Assembly (NCBI GenBank): GCA_949130495.1
Contig: OX422222.1
Location: 272,666,109-272,730,108 of the forward strand
From: Sambucus nigra
Lineage: Eukaryota; Streptophyta; Magnoliopsida; Dipsacales; Adoxaceae
Length of the DNA: 64,000 nt
Direction: 5' to 3'
Shown: one piece after another, positions 36,490 to 48,840 of the stretch
Layout of the letters: each line of letters starts with the position of its first letter
Position numbering within the stretch: position 1 is the stretch's first letter
Program-made: the position numbers and the translations under genes
Notes under the pieces: model-generated
What the model saw: the letters and a program-made list of their open reading frames with translations, nothing else
What the model was told of the DNA's origin: nothing
Database searches by the model: none

Positions 36490-36960
36490 TATCTATCCAA
36501 ATCCCAACCCATCTACACGATAACTTATTGTGTATTAGTAGAAGACTTAAATGGGTGTTATCCGATATAGCCTTGGTCATAATATTATAACCCATTCTGT
36601 TCAATCTCTCGAGCTAGGTGAAACCTATATTGAATTTTCTTAACCCTTTTATGGGTTACGACTCTCTTAAACTTACAATCATACCCCTATATACACTGAA
36701 AAATATAATAGCCAATTGTACTTAAAGGAACCTTGCCATGTTACTCAGGAAGTAACTGATCCATATAGCCTAAAGTGGTAATAACTTCGATCTCCATGGT
36801 GGAGTCAGGAATGCAAGACTGGTTCACACTCCCTAAACTTGCAGCTTAACCTCCATGGGTAAACACATAATTCGTGGTAGAAAACTTGGAATCCTTATAT
36901 GAATGAATATTTAGTTGTTATGACTTAACAGTACATGACTGTTAGACTGAAACCTTTTAA
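36490..36960 (-). pseudogene. RNase H of copia IV, degenerate
   Basis: Minus-strand translation near 36790-36850 gives VNQSCIPDSTMEIEVITTLG, the counterpart of the copia K.Q..IA.STTEAEY.A block. THKRVKKIQYRFHLAREIEQ near 36590-36665 corresponds to RSKHI...YHLIRE. Stops occur between them. It would degrade RNA in RNA-DNA hybrids during replication. Confidence 0.75.
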
Positions 36961-37139
36961 CCATGTCGGAGGCATAACATATTTTGGTCTATACACACAA
37001 CATATTGCAATCATGATGTAGCCCACCATCGAAGAAATATGTTTATTCCTCATTTCTTCCTATAATTAAGTGTCGTAATACGTTGATTCCAGGAAAAGAT
37101 ATTTCATACATTGAAATAAACTACTTTCATGGAATCTTG

Positions 37140-38060
37140 ATGCCAATATTGTGAATGAGATATTGCTATAATTAACTTAGGGTAAGCCCAACATCCTTTA
37201 TATCTAATCTATAGAAAGAGTGATTATAAGGATGTTCTTGGTTTATCCTAAGTTGTATATATTAAAATTCTCAGACAATAACACTTATATGTACGATAAT
37301 ACTCTCACCACATTCTCAATTAGGCAAATATTATATACATATTTCACTTAGAAAATACCACCACATTTGCATCACACTTCTTATACTAACAAGTGTTATT
37401 CAGGCCTTAATCAATATCAAAACTTGATTACTTGATCAAACTAAATGATTCAAGACTTTGATGTTAGCTTAAATTCATAAATGGATGTCAAAAGCCTACA
37501 TCACTTTGCTTTCTTGACTTCTTATTTTGTATGTGTCAAGGCAATTGTTCAAGAATGCACTATTGACGTTAAAAGAATCCTGAAAGACTTTAGAATTTCT
37601 ACCATGAGAAGGTTTCCTTATAGTCAATCCCTTTATTTATGAGTAAATACCTTTATATTCCTTGCCTCGAAGGTTTACACCTTCCTATACATCTATATTT
37701 TAACTTCCTGTAGGTTCAGTTGTATACGATGGGTTTTACCCCATCAACAAGTCTACAAGTTCAAAAATCTCTTTGAATACATCAAATTAATTTTTGTATC
37801 CATAGTTATGCATCAAAGAAAAATTCCTTATCTTAGAATGCCTCGTTGTAGTTCTCGGGACCCGATTCGTGCTTACATGGGATCTAATCAAAATGATCAC
37901 CCCAAAACACTAACCATTCAGGATGATTGTCGATGCTCCTATTATGATATGGCAACATTTGGTAACTAAAAAAGTAACATGTATATCCTGAACGTAGATA
38001 AAAATCCCACTACCATTATGAAGTGTATTATCGATATCAGGTTATATTCCATCATGTACA
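37140..38060 (-). pseudogene. Reverse transcriptase of copia IV, degenerate
   Basis: On the minus strand EIFELVDLL followed by NPS near 37720-37780 is the WELVDLP.G.KPI..KW start of copia RT. VKYVYNICLIENVVRVLS near 37270-37330 is a ruined YVDDILLIGND..VLS catalytic block, with both Asp lost (YN for DD). LLSENFNIYNLG follows in place of L...F.MKDLGE. Confidence 0.75.
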
Positions 38061-38229
38061 GGGGGTCTAGAAACATTGATAATATGATGTCCCTTTTCAT
38101 CTTGTATGACTAGATTACACACGGGCTCATGGTTTATTATATGATCCTATTACAAGAACCGAGAATTGATTCAGTTAATGTCCTTCTTGTACTTAAGAAT
38201 ATTATATAAACTTCTATTGTTACCTTCGG

Positions 38230-38840
38230 GATAAACAACAAAGAGACACACCAATACCCTTAATTTTAACTTCCCTGGCTCCTTCCACATCAAGAGTTAC
38301 AAACACCCCCATATCCAAACATGCCCTAAAATGAGCTTGCGCCCATTTAAATTTTCAAAGGGAGTTGAAGAGAATGCTTAAGAAGAAACTAAAATTAGAA
38401 TATACATCTATCTCTTAAGTAAACTCCTAACAAAAATGTTGTTGTCAATAATAACTAATCGTTGACCTTATCATGTCCAAAAGAGCCTTGTTCCTTTATT
38501 ATCCCCTGCATCATTTTGAAAAGTAACGCCCGGTGTAGACAACTGGGATGGAATCCAAAACCTCTGATAAATAATCTATTAACTTTCCTAATATGTAAAC
38601 ACTCCTAAGATCAGATCATAAAGATTGGATTAGTTTAGCTTACCTATGCTCCACCTTAGTCTTATTCACTTTTAACTAATCAAATGCCTCATAAATGAGG
38701 TACATAAGGTAACACGTCCATATGTTTGAGTGATCATCAATGAAATCAATGAAGTACTTATATCCACCTCTTGACTGGATAGTCACCAAATCACACTGAT
38801 CGAAATGAACCATTTCCAACACATATTAGGCTTTTTATCA
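38230..38840 (-). pseudogene. Integrase of copia IV, degenerate
   Basis: Minus-strand reading from about 38830 gives LEMVHFDQCDLVTIQSRGGY followed by KYFIDFIDDHSNIWTCYL, which matches the L.LVH.DVCGP....RGG..YFI.FIDD.SR...VYL start of copia integrase cores. Downstream, TPFENLNGRKLILGHVWIWG near 38300-38360 matches TPFE.W.GRKPSL.H.RIWGC. The catalytic residues of the middle part are not readable. Confidence 0.8.
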
Positions 38841-39860
38841 CTTAGTCATGAGGGCCCCTTTGGTAATTTTATCTTCCAAACAAAATTTAAAACTAAAAGT
38901 GCCTTTACTTCCAATGAACCAATTGTCCATAAATAAACCTAACAATAAGTGCCAAACTTATGTTTAGTTCTAGGAAACTCTCTTCAATGATATTATCCAT
39001 AAAACTATTCAATTAAGTAAATAACACTATTGGTGAGACAAAACATTATAATGTATAAATTATTTTCCCAATGTAGCAGAACAGATAAAAGATATACCAA
39101 TTTTGATAAAATAATTTTATAAAATCAATTGAATATCTATTTAAAATAATTTAGAACACTGAAACCAACATTTCTAAAATCGAGTACATTAATAATTTAC
39201 CTAAATTAACTCTATATCAACACCATAATCTATAAAATATTTCCCACTACTCATATTACTGCCTTATTCTAATTTCCCATAACTAGGAACATCTTTCTTT
39301 TAAGTAATTTATCGGTTATCTAGAACCTCTACAATAAGTTACAATCCCGATTTGTGGTTCTCGAGTTTACAGATCATGTTGTCGTATATTGGACCATAAA
39401 TCATGCATTTACTTTTAATAGAGAAACCATTATTATGTCTTTTTCCTTACAGATCAACGAAACCAAATACCTTATAAATAAAAAGTTATAACTACTTGTA
39501 GTGAGAATACTCAAATTTTGGTTATTTTCCTACTACTAAGAAATGTGACTAATTCTTAACCTAAACCGTTGCATTTGAGACTTAACCTTATCCTCCTACT
39601 CTCCTTTTGGAAAATAAGTAAAGATCCTATCAAACAACTATCACCAACTTTTTTCTACTGATTATCCTCACTCTTGGATTATGAAATGGTATCACGTTTT
39701 CTCAAATTGTCTAATCCAAATAATCCCTAGTTCAATTAATGATTTTTAACATTTCAAGAACATTATTCTTACTTGAGTGTCACCATCCAACATAGGTGTT
39801 AACAAATTCCCATCAGTTAATTCTTTAAAATTAGAATGTTCATATAGAACATCCTTGAGG

Positions 39861-39896
39861 GGTGGGGTTGGGTGGGGGGGGGGGGGGGGGGGGTCC
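39861..39896 (+). repeat. G-rich tract with a 20-base G run
   Basis: GGGGTGGGGTTGGGT is followed by twenty G residues at 39874-39893. Four or more G blocks separated by one or two T make it a strong candidate to form a G-quadruplex. On the transcribed (minus) sense of copia IV it is a C run. A run of exactly this length may also carry a sequencing length error. Confidence 0.85.
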
Positions 39897-39953
39897 CGAA
39901 CACATGTTACACTTAATTTAAAAGAATGATCATATATTTCAAAATTCCATGAT

Positions 39954-40720
39954 TCCATGATTAAATTTATCTGATGGGGGCCACATCAAGCTTACACAAA
40001 GAATTAATCGCATTACCATTTTAAAATATTGATGGTAATTGTGGGCTAAATATGTTTATTATCCTATTAAGTTAGAATAATGTCCAATTATATTTTCAGT
40101 CCTTGAAACTTATTCTGGTTAAAACTTTAAGACTAAAACAGTGAGAAAGAGTTGAGTTCATTTTTGAAATCTTAGAGTCATTAAATTGAAAAAATTAATT
40201 TCAAATTAATACATGATAATTAATTCGATTAAGTTTTAAAGTGGTATCTCTCTACCACCAATAAAAAAACTAATCTAGTCGGACATCCTAGTTCCCTTGT
40301 GGTGTGCTATTTCTCGATGGGAGATTTAATCGTACAACCTTGAACTACAAAGGTGTCTCTATTTTATTATTCTATCCAGACAGTTTTGGAACCTTTTATA
40401 CAATATAATGAATAGCCGACAACTTTTGGTTTCACTCCTAATGATAATGACTTTGATTAGGGGGGGGGGGAATATCATTAATAATATTTAAGTGCATACC
40501 ATCGGTTCGTTCGTTAAAATCAAACCTGATCATGTAGAGCTTCCTCGATGGGAGGACCAAACTCACTTACATTCAATTTTTATAAACTATCACTTAAGAA
40601 TTTTGAGATACCTAATGCCTTGATTAAATCCATCAAATGGGGTCCCAAATCAAGCTGGCATGAGGAAGTAATCACATCACAATTCTCAAAAAGGTAATAG
40701 AGACCGTTGGGTTTATGTGG
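39954..40720 (-). repeat. Imperfect direct duplication within copia IV
   Basis: ATGATTAAATTTATCTGATGG...CACATCAAGCTTACA near 39956 resembles TTGATTAAATCCATCAAATGG...AAATCAAGCTGGCA near 40620, both followed by a (T/A)AATC(G/A)CAT(T/C)AC element. A G run precedes each copy. Divergence is high, so the duplication is old. Confidence 0.55.
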
Positions 40721-41850
40721 AAACCCCTCTCCCACTTAATATTCTAAACTTGAGTGTTTTGAAAAACTATTCATTCGATTTTAAAAGACTGAATTGAATC
40801 ATTGATAATTTTTAATTTAATTTTGCAAATTAAATTACCTGATCTTATTATTTTAATTTTCAAAAAAATAAAGCCATTTTAAAATTGAAATATAACCCAA
40901 AGATCGAAATTTAATTTATACCATTAAATTAATTACATGATTAGATTAAATTTAGAAAAGAATATTTAAAAATGGATTTAAAAAAATGGTGATCTAGGCA
41001 GGTCTCAATATTAAATCTATGTTTTCCTTATAAGTGGTGTCCTAAATAGACAATTAGAATTCCAAATTATGCAATATAATAAAGATAAATCATGCAAATA
41101 ATTAAATAAATAAAAACCTAAATATAAGGAAAAGTTTTCCCTTTCCATCATGGCCCAAATCCTTATTCATTTAGAAGTCTTGAGGAACAAGCAACCCACT
41201 CGAACTAGACTTCTATTCGAAAAAGAATCCTCCTCAAACTAAATCTATTTGAATATTAGATTTCTTCATGCAATAAACCTCTGGAATTAATCATCTCTGG
41301 TGTGGGAAGATAAATGAAGTAGAACCACCAAGAAAACCGGTAAAAAAAACACCAACCAAACCTTCCTTTTGCAATATGCCATTGTCGAATCAATCCGGCA
41401 TGAATTTTAGATCGATTCGGCCATATAGCACAACAACTTTGTCTTTCTTATGAGAAATTCATGCAAAAATTGCCATAATTTTCTGGATCTTCATGAAAAA
41501 AGCTGTATCACCCAAACCCATGTAAATACATAATTATAACTATAAAGAAACATTACAACTCTCTTAAAACTCCTATAAATACATTCGACAAATCAATAAT
41601 TATACAAATCTATTTATAATAATCATATCAAATCTAAGAGGAAAAATAAGCATGAGTAAACCACCATATGATCCAATAACATAAAATAAACCTATGTGAC
41701 CATGATGGAAGGGATATAAACATATAATCTCTACAAAACCAAGTTAGTACGATATTATACATAAGATTGTATAATCACACAACATGTAAAAACCAGGGTT
41801 AAATTGTGGACAACATGAACCTTTCCAAAATGTAATCAATCTCAATGGGG

Positions 41851-41863
41851 GCTCTAATACAAA
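41851..41863 (-). other. Primer binding site of copia IV
   Basis: The minus strand reads TTTGTATTAGAGC followed by CCCC, a mutated TTGGTATCAGAGC, four bases from the LTR. It is of the initiator methionine tRNA type. Confidence 0.7.
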
Positions 41864-41867
41864 TAAT

Positions 41868-42132
41868 TGGGAAATAATAATCGGGATTGACATTTGAAAA
41901 TAAAAAAAATTAGAGCCCTAAATTATTCGACTACTCATGCATTGGAAATGAAAATAAGAACTATGTTTAAAGAGTAAGCCTAGGGTTACAAGAACACAAT
42001 ACAATAGTGAATGGATCATTAACCTTAAACCCCAACTTACAAAATTATAAGTATGTATAAGTCATGTTCTTTAGTCAAACGAGGCTTCCAAATAGTTTAG
42101 AGCCTAGTACTTGAGTAATGGACCATACTACG
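41868..42132 (-). repeat. Right (5') LTR of copia IV, truncated
   Basis: It is homologous to 34920-35440 with internal deletions, from TGGGAAATAATAATCGGG to GAGTAATGGACCATACTACG. Similarity stops where TGTAGATACTACATTATAGG starts, the apparent LTR start of Ogre element C. Confidence 0.75.
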
Positions 42133-43902
42133 TGTAGATACTACATTATAGGACCCCATAAGTCTCTCCTAAGGTCCCAGGCACCTCCCCAATTCATTAC
42201 AAACCCAAGGTCATACTCCGAGTACCAATCTAGAGGTTTGGGTGATTCTAGGCCTCGTCTGACTCTAGTCAACTCTCCCGGGCCTCGATTTCACCCAATC
42301 AACTTCATTGTCCAAGGGAAAGCTTAATGTATCTTCAAAGAGTACTGAAACCCCTTTCCAAATGTCCTCCCCATACGCGAAGCAACATAATGATTCGGAC
42401 TAACGATCTGTTTTACTTCAAAAGGTCACCGAGTGCTTTCAGTTTCGTTTGACTGAAGTTAACTCTTAAAACTGAGTGAAGCTCTTTAGAACATCAAAGT
42501 TCCTCACATAACCATTCCAACGGTCCTCCCTATGCGTGATTCAGACTTATAATTTGGACGAAGAATTCATCTCCATCTGACGATCTCCTATGCAAAGGAT
42601 CGACGGGATCTTTCGAACCCTGTTTGACCCAAAGTCAACTTGTGAACTTGATATCATCCCAAAGGATTATTAAAGGTACCTAAATAAACTTTCCAATGGT
42701 AAGCCCCATACGCGATTGTGACTTACAAATTACATTTTACAACCATTTTTTTGAAAATTCTAGATGAGACTGCCAATTGGCATGTCCATTTCTCTGCTTA
42801 TCAGCAGTGTGTCTAGGGTCACCTGCCTATAGGTAGGAAAAGGTAAATGACGATCGATAGTCCCTTGATCTTATATAAGGAGGTCATGAGCTCACCTTCC
42901 AAGGCATCTTAGAAACATCAACTTTAGTTATCTCCTCAACATTCTTCTTAAGTCAGCGAGGTTTTCTTGTTTGAAACCTTTCTCCACCTTTCATTCCCAT
43001 CACTCTCATGCCCAATTTAGCAAAACTCCACCTACATTCTTCATTCACTTGCAAGGAAGCTAATCATCAATCAATATCAATCTCCAAGTCTCCAAAGAAG
43101 GTCCAAACATTCTTCCCTCTGTTTAAATTCCTTTATTTTCTCATTCATTGTATGAATTATTGATTTATCTTTTACTTTAGATCATACATATATTAATCTC
43201 CAATCCCTTTTCGTAATATTGCACACAATATATTTTCTATAAAAAAATCCAAAACAAGAAAAAAAGGGTTACACTTATAAATTCCAACGAGATTTTTTCA
43301 CCACATTCTCTGAAAACTAAAATACCTTTTTTTTTACATGTACATATATTAAAATCCCTGTTTGAATTTATGGGATAAACCCCACCCTCATGCCGTATGC
43401 AAACTATGTGAACTTTGATGCATTTATAGGCGTCTAGGGCTAAAACCTGAGACTCGATTCCTATTTTCATATTTTCCCTAATTTATCCATATATTATTCA
43501 TATATGTCATACTTGTGATTCATACTTTCGTCTTATCTAACACATATTATCGTTTCAGCATAACGATCAATATCTCGATGAGTGCTCACCTCATATTTTT
43601 AAATTATTATTTTGGGAACATTCCTATAGATGACCTCACTCCATATTTTCCATGATACGAGTAGAATGATTTCAATCTCCACTTATATATACACGCACAC
43701 ATAATTCATGGAGAAATTAAGGAAATTAGTAACATAGGCCCATGATAGATCGAAAGGGCGGGATGGGTGCGTAACACCTCCCCATTTCGTAAATTAGCCC
43801 CCGAACCTCTGATCTAATTGGTTATGCAAGAATAATTTTGTCTTTGATGCCATTTTCTCAAGGCGAAAACATGTTATTTTTCCAATTTTATGAAAAATAG
43901 GA
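42133..43902 (+). repeat. 5' LTR of Ogre C (limits inferred)
   Basis: It begins TGTAGATACTACATTATAGG and ends before ATGGCGACTCT, the start of the primer region, about 1.77 kb. Inside, three loosely related units recur: TTTCCAAATGTCCTCCCCATACGCGA near 42355, TTCCAACGGTCCTCCCTATGCGTGA near 42515 and TTTCCAATGGTAAGCCCCATACGCGA near 42690, spaced about 160-175 bases. No second LTR is in the window for confirmation. Confidence 0.65.
42871..42880 (+). promoter_or_regulatory. TATA box of the Ogre C LTR
   Basis: TTATATAAGG lies 0.74 kb into the LTR, after CGATCGATAGTCCCTTGATC, and is followed by sequence suited to transcript start (GAGCTCACCTTCC). It is the only TATA-like word with this context in the LTR. 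Confidence 0.55.
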
Positions 43903-44100
43903 TGGCGACTCTATCTCTTTACATCACCATACATTGACGATGACTGAAGCGTTCCAAGAAAGGATGCGATACCTTTCTCCTTCTTTTTCTCTCTCTCCAT
44001 CGCGCATGTGATTGCCAATCCCCGAGATGAAGAAGAAGGTAAAAAGGAAAACCACGAAAGCCCGGGGGAGGGATGGCCACAATAGCGACTCAACTGGGGA
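43903..44100 (+). other. Split primer binding site of Ogre C
   Basis: TGGCGACTCT at 43903-43912 and TAGCGACTCAACTGGGGA at 44083-44100 both resemble the plant arginine-tRNA primer motif TGGCGACTCCGCTGGGGA used by Ogre/Tat elements. Only the second copy has the CTGGGGA half. The 170 bases between are purine-rich and GC-richer than the surroundings, and look like an insertion or a local duplication. Confidence 0.6.
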
Positions 44101-45293
44101 TGTACTTAAGAGGTATAGACTCTGTTTGTATGGGTGTTATCGTTTCTGCTTGTGTTTATATGGACCTATGTATATGTTCCCTTTTCTTCTCTATTACTTC
44201 CTGTATATATCTAGCTCATGTTTATATCACATCTCACTAACTTTTCACTTCACACACTTGTAAATACTCTCCATGTACACCTCACACTACCTACACGTGT
44301 TCATAGGTTCACGTATATCCACATGTTGCACACATCACTTAGAATATCCATGCTTAGGTGTCACTATAACACACTATCACACTTAGACATATACATGCTC
44401 ACTTGTATTTATCACACACTGACCGTAGTTGATCCATGCTTAGATTCACTACTACACACTCACTTATAAATATTCACACATCACTGACTCTCACGTATCC
44501 ATACTCAGTACAATCTTCATGCTCCATGCTAGATTTAGTTTTCATGATATTTGTACATTATTCCTTATGAGTGTCGTGCTTATCATGTCAAATAAAATAC
44601 TCTATCCATAATATACTAATCAAGAATTATGCATTTTACACATTACATCACCAACAACATTGCTATATTAACCAAAATTTGTCCCGTATCGGGGGTCACT
44701 TTGTGATGGGTGCTAGTCCAGCAGAGCGCAGTTAGACTAGGCAATATTACTCTCACCTTCCACTGGCCTAGTACCTTCGACGTATATCGAACGATTTCCT
44801 CTGCATTGCACCGCTTGACCGAACTTATGATGGGAGTTATATCAGAGGGAACTCATTCACGTACTTCGAGTATATCGAATTATCTCTCACATGCACTATG
44901 CCCACGAGGTATATACCGAGGAAATTCACATACACTCAGGTATATCAAATGGCTTGTCCACATATACCGATTGCCCTTAAGATCAAGACGTATATCGTGG
45001 ACATCATGCCAAAGGAGTGAACCTTTCCACTCACCCAACAACTGCATACCCTCATATAGGCATCAAACCTAAGGCACTGATACTTAGTTTGTCGATTATT
45101 ACACGAAATTGTGCCGAAATGTCGGGTTGGCATGCCGCCCAAATTTTCATGCGATTTCATCTTGTACAATGAGTTCCTGTCCCTGATCATGGGAATAAGA
45201 CAAACCATGTTTTACATATTTTTCAAATCCAATTTTCCTTGGCTCGGGTCCTATCCAACATTTCTTTTTACAATTAGGTAAACCTAATATAAG

Positions 45294-45294
<1 letters not shown>

Positions 45295-45349
<55 letters not shown>

Positions 45350-45350
45350 T
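45295..45350. repeat. (AAT)n microsatellite, about 18 units
   Basis: A perfect AAT trinucleotide run of about 55 bases, in the leader of Ogre C. Confidence 0.95.
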
Positions 45351-45399
45351 AGGCTGACACTATTCTCTCATTTTCCCTTCTTCTTTGCCAAAAGTGTTT

Positions 45400-45540
45400 A
45401 AAACATTTTCCCCCTCTTTAATCAAATTACCAAAAACATTTTCCCTCCTTTTGTAAAAAAATACCAAAAACATTTTGTCCCTCCCTTTCCAAAAACTTGT
45501 CAAAAACATTTTCCTCTTTCCCAATAAAAATAACTCTTCC
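45400..45540 (+). repeat. 33-36 bp tandem repeat, four units, before gag of Ogre C
   Basis: AAAACATTTTCCC(T/C)C occurs at 45400, 45433, 45467 and 45503, each preceded by (A/T)ACCAA or GTCAA. Spacing is 33, 34 and 36 bases. It ends about 20 bases before the gag ATG. Confidence 0.8.
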
Positions 45541-45557
45541 TTTACTACTTTAAGAAA

Positions 45558-47970
45558 ATGAATTCGAATCTTTTTCCCTCTCAGGTTGATCCTTTGTCCT
45601 GACTCCCTATTGCCTTTGGTCTTTCATCTAACCCCCCAAGCTCCGTCAGTTCTCATGCTACTTCCTATGAGTCCGATATCCACTTTCACCAACTCTCTAT
45701 GCGGAATACAGATCAAGTACCAAATGTATGACCTGATTTGATGACGGTCCGAGTCCAACTTACCGCCAAGGTTGACAACCTTCAAATCGAGGTTTATGAG
45801 ATGCAGGGAAATTGGTCCCTTATTCCTGAAGAGCCCAAGGTCCTCTTATGTCACGCTATGGGTCCACTCGTACCTGAGCCTATTTGGATCCCGAAATAAT
45901 ATTAGCATGTCCCACGTTCGCCTCGTGTTAATGACCACCACCAACTCATCTCCTTATGCTAAATTTTGTCAAACCAGGGGCCATCCTGCCAGTAGCTGTT
46001 GATTCGAAGGAAGAAGAGTTAAAAAAGTTCAAGGAGGACCTTAATCTGTTATCCACGAAGTTTGACCAAGTTTGAATCTCCATGAACTACATGGATTACA
46101 CCCATATGTCTCTATACCCTAAAGCAAGGATGGTGGAAAAATTCAAGATGCCTAACATTGAGAAGTTCGTTGGTAGTGGGCCCCTAATTGTTCATCTTGA
46201 AAGCTAACACCGAGCCATGAATATCCTAGGTGCCTTTGAGGAAATAATGGCCTAGATGTTCCAATAAATTTTGAAGGAAAACACTCTTCATTGGATTCTA
46301 TACCTAGAGGAATCCAGAATTCACAGTTGGGAGGATGTCGCCCGTGAATTTATATCGCAATACAAATATAACGAGGCTTTGGAGGTTGAATTCCATGATC
46401 TAAAACTTTTCAAGAATAACCCTAGAGAAACTATCAGTAATTTTATAGCAAGGTGGAGGGATAAAGCGACCACTATGACAAACTGACCTTCCAAATAGGA
46501 ACAAGTTAGTATTGTAACGAAAAACTTCTTACTCTACGTTCGAGCAACAATGGGAGGACAATATTATCCACATTTTTTATCCCTTCAGGAAGTCAGAATT
46601 GAGGTTACCGAAAGTATTTCCAAGACATAAGTTGAGCCAAAGAAAGTATCCGGACATTTGACTTTAAGAAAATATGAGAAGCGTGCTACAATTTTGACCA
46701 TCAACATCTCACAACCCACTACCTCTTGGGCACCAGAACGTTGTGCACATCCAGTCAGAAAGGAATACACCGAGCTTCATGCTCCCCTCTCTAAAACTTA
46801 TTAGGCATTATTGGGTCAAAACCTCATCAAACCTTTAGACCCTCGCCCACTACCAAACCCACTTCTTAAAAATATTAAACCCGGTGCCCATTATGATGTT
46901 TAACAAACAGCTGGCTATACCATTGATTAGTGCTTCTATATCTAAAATGTAATCCAAGATTTAATTGACTGGGGTCTCATCACCCCACCGTCCATTACCA
47001 AATCAAGCACCACTCACAATCTACTTCCAAACCATAAAGATGCCATCTTCCTAGAGAATGACCCGAAATTTGATCCATCTACCCAGATTTTATGCAGTAA
47101 AGCACCCATCATACCCATATTTTCACTCAAACCCCTTAAAGTGTTCCCATATTTTCTCCTGCACCCTACCTATTTTACCGACCAAGCTTTGTCTCTTCTC
47201 ACAGAGCGTGTATTATTATTCCTACCCAATTCGAAGGGAAAGATATGGAATTTCTCGTAATACTAAACAACTTCTAGAGTTTGGGATGGAATTTCCCTCT
47301 GAAATGATCATTGACTGTTATAAGTTCAACACCCTATTCATAAAAGCTCGAAAGTTGGCTTGAGAGATAGATAATTGGGTGGTACCTATTGACGAAGTCC
47401 ATTTAGACGAGGCAGTACTGATTATAAAAGACTTTTTTTGACAGACCAATGAGATTTATAGTATATTCGAGTTACTCGATGCCTTAAAACTATAAGGGCG
47501 GTTGGTACCTTCACTTTTGAATCTCCTCGCTGAGTGGAAGGATCTATATGAATAAGTCGTTTATGTTATGGAATGCATTGATTTCTCATGGAAATATGGC
47601 ATCGCTGCCTCCGAATATGGGGACGAGTTTGAAAGCTCAGATAAAAAAAACCAACCTAAGAAAATGCTAGTCTTGTAATCAGCATGTATGGGATGATATC
47701 TTTTGAGATTTCCTAGGAGAAATCAACAAAGTGGTCAAATAACTCGAAGTAGATAAAGAAATGGGGTTTCTGTTATTCCCCTCCTCCGTGAAACATATGA
47801 AAAGATTCGGGAGACAAGACGAGAGTCTGAATCCTCAGTCAGCAGGGATAGATAAAGGAAAATGAGTTATTGAGAAACTCCCCATACAAGAAATGAACAT
47901 CAAGGAAAGTAAGATCCTCAAACAGATCAAGAAAACTCAGGCCAACATCACCTTATGGGGACTCTTTATG
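45558..47970 (+). pseudogene. Gag of Ogre C, degenerate
   Basis: ATG 45558 (MNSNLFPSQVDPLS) is the probable start. The best block is 46271-46486, reading LHWILYLEESRIHSWEDVAR, then EFISQYKYNEALEVEF and ETISNFIARWRDKATTM, the AL.WF..LEES.I.SWEDVA..FI.QY.YN...........ETF..F..RWR.KA..M pattern of Ogre/Tat Gag. Near 46860-47010 the remains KPGAHYDV and VIQDLIDWGLI match the zinc-region block H..E.C..LK..IQDLID.GLI. QANITLWGLFMFS, a stop, LHRNALIKLL at 47938-48010 corresponds to the LLSSE.HRNALLKVL segment before the protease. Many stops are present. Confidence 0.8.
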
Positions 47971-48560
47971 TTCTCCTAACTACACCGAAATGCTTTGATA
48001 AAACTCCTTACTAGGCCCACAGTCCCTCCTTCCACCACTCCGAAAAAAATTCGGGAACCTAGTCTAGTCCTTAACCTCTACTAGATCACGTTCCTTCTCT
48101 AAAGAAGAAATCCTAAAGTTCGTTCCGAAATATGGATATATGATCTCAACATCTAAATTGAGGTAATGGGGAAGATAGTCCTATTCTTACTCTTCGACAA
48201 CGGATCAGCACTCAATGTTTGCCCGTTAAGAACCTTCAACTTGGGTTTTAAAAGTAAGCAACCTTGTTCTAACTTCCATCGCAGTGCATGCCTATGAAAA
48301 CACTCATCGTGACATAATGGGATCCATAAAAATCACAATAGGGGTTGGTTCTATAAATACCATTACCAAGTTCCAAGTTATCGACATACCTGCTTGTTTA
48401 AATCTATTACTCGATCGATCATGGCATCACAACATTAAGGGATTATCATCCTCTCTTCATCAGAACTGAAGTTCTTCAACAATGGGTGGGTCATCTCCAT
48501 CTTGGGCAATTATGATAATACTAAGCATGCCACCACCAGTAATTTGGTATTAGCAATATA
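47971..48560 (+). pseudogene. Aspartic protease of Ogre C, degenerate
   Basis: At 48070-48120 ITFLL, a stop, RRNPKV recalls the ITF.DEEIP.EG lead-in. At 48175-48235 VLFLLFDNGSALNVCPLRTF carries the DNGSALNV active site of Ogre proteases. At 48284-48469 a clean frame reads MHAYENTHRDIMGSIKITIG and KFQVIDIPACLNLLLDRSWH, matching AYD...R..MG.......G....F.VIDIP...NLLLGRPW. A frameshift near 48245-48280 separates the two parts. Confidence 0.85.
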
Positions 48561-48840
48561 TCTTGGGGAAAATGGTATGCTTATTTTCGTCTTCTGAGTC
48601 GAACCATGTAAGGAAATGTTTTATAAATGTCTGGGGTAGAATCTAGGAATTTTTCAAGTACCCTAGATCACAGTTATGTATGTATAATACCTCTATATTC
48701 GTCACGTCTCCATGGTTATCCACGATGACCTTGATCCTAATTCGTGCATTGATAATCTTCGTATGTGCATCATGTGTCAAGCAACGTACTCTTTAACAGT
48801 TCCCACTACTCCACATAGTTATAGTAAAAATAATTTGAAT
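48561..48840 (+). other. Junction between Ogre C and Sirevirus III
   Basis: About 280 bases with no clear motif. The first part may still be Ogre protease C-terminus. The last part may belong to the 5' end of the Sirevirus III LTR, but it does not match the start of the right LTR at 56599. Confidence 0.4.

Larger units (their letters stand above)
38841..41850 (-). other. 5' half of copia IV, protease and gag not resolved
   Basis: By position this stretch should hold the leader, gag and protease, but no motif could be read on the minus strand. It contains two long G runs (39874-39893 and 40460-40470) and an imperfect direct duplication about 660 bases apart (near 39954 and 40619). The open frame 39746-39958 on the minus strand only exists because the G run is read as a proline run. 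Confidence 0.45.
34920..42132 (-). mobile_element. Ty1/copia element IV, Angela-like, minus strand
   Basis: Two homologous LTR pieces (34920-36467 and 41868-42132) flank, on the minus strand, a primer site, a long undecoded 5' half, integrase, RT and RNase H. This is copia order. A polypurine tract borders the left LTR. The right (5') LTR is cut short at 42132, where the LTR of Ogre C begins, so C inserted into IV. Motifs are badly eroded. Confidence 0.8.
44101..45557 (+). other. Leader of Ogre C between primer site and gag
   Basis: No conserved protein was recognised. The first part (44200-44520) is CA-rich with repeats such as ATCCATGCTTAG(G/A)T. At 44781-44997 the word GTATATCG or GTATA(T/C)C recurs six to seven times. 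A 120-residue open frame at 44710-45072 spans that cluster but has no motif. An (AAT)n run and a 33-36 bp repeat precede gag. Ogre elements often have an extra ORF in this place; it cannot be demonstrated here. Confidence 0.5.
42133..48830 (+). mobile_element. Ty3/gypsy element C, Ogre-type, 5' half
   Basis: A 5' LTR with a TATA box, an arginine-tRNA type primer site, a leader of more than 1 kb, gag and protease are in order on the plus strand. The protease block DNGSALNVCPL and the gag block SRIHSWEDVAREF are specific to Ogre-like elements. RT onward is missing: the element stops where the Sirevirus III LTR begins, near 48830-48850. Confidence 0.85.
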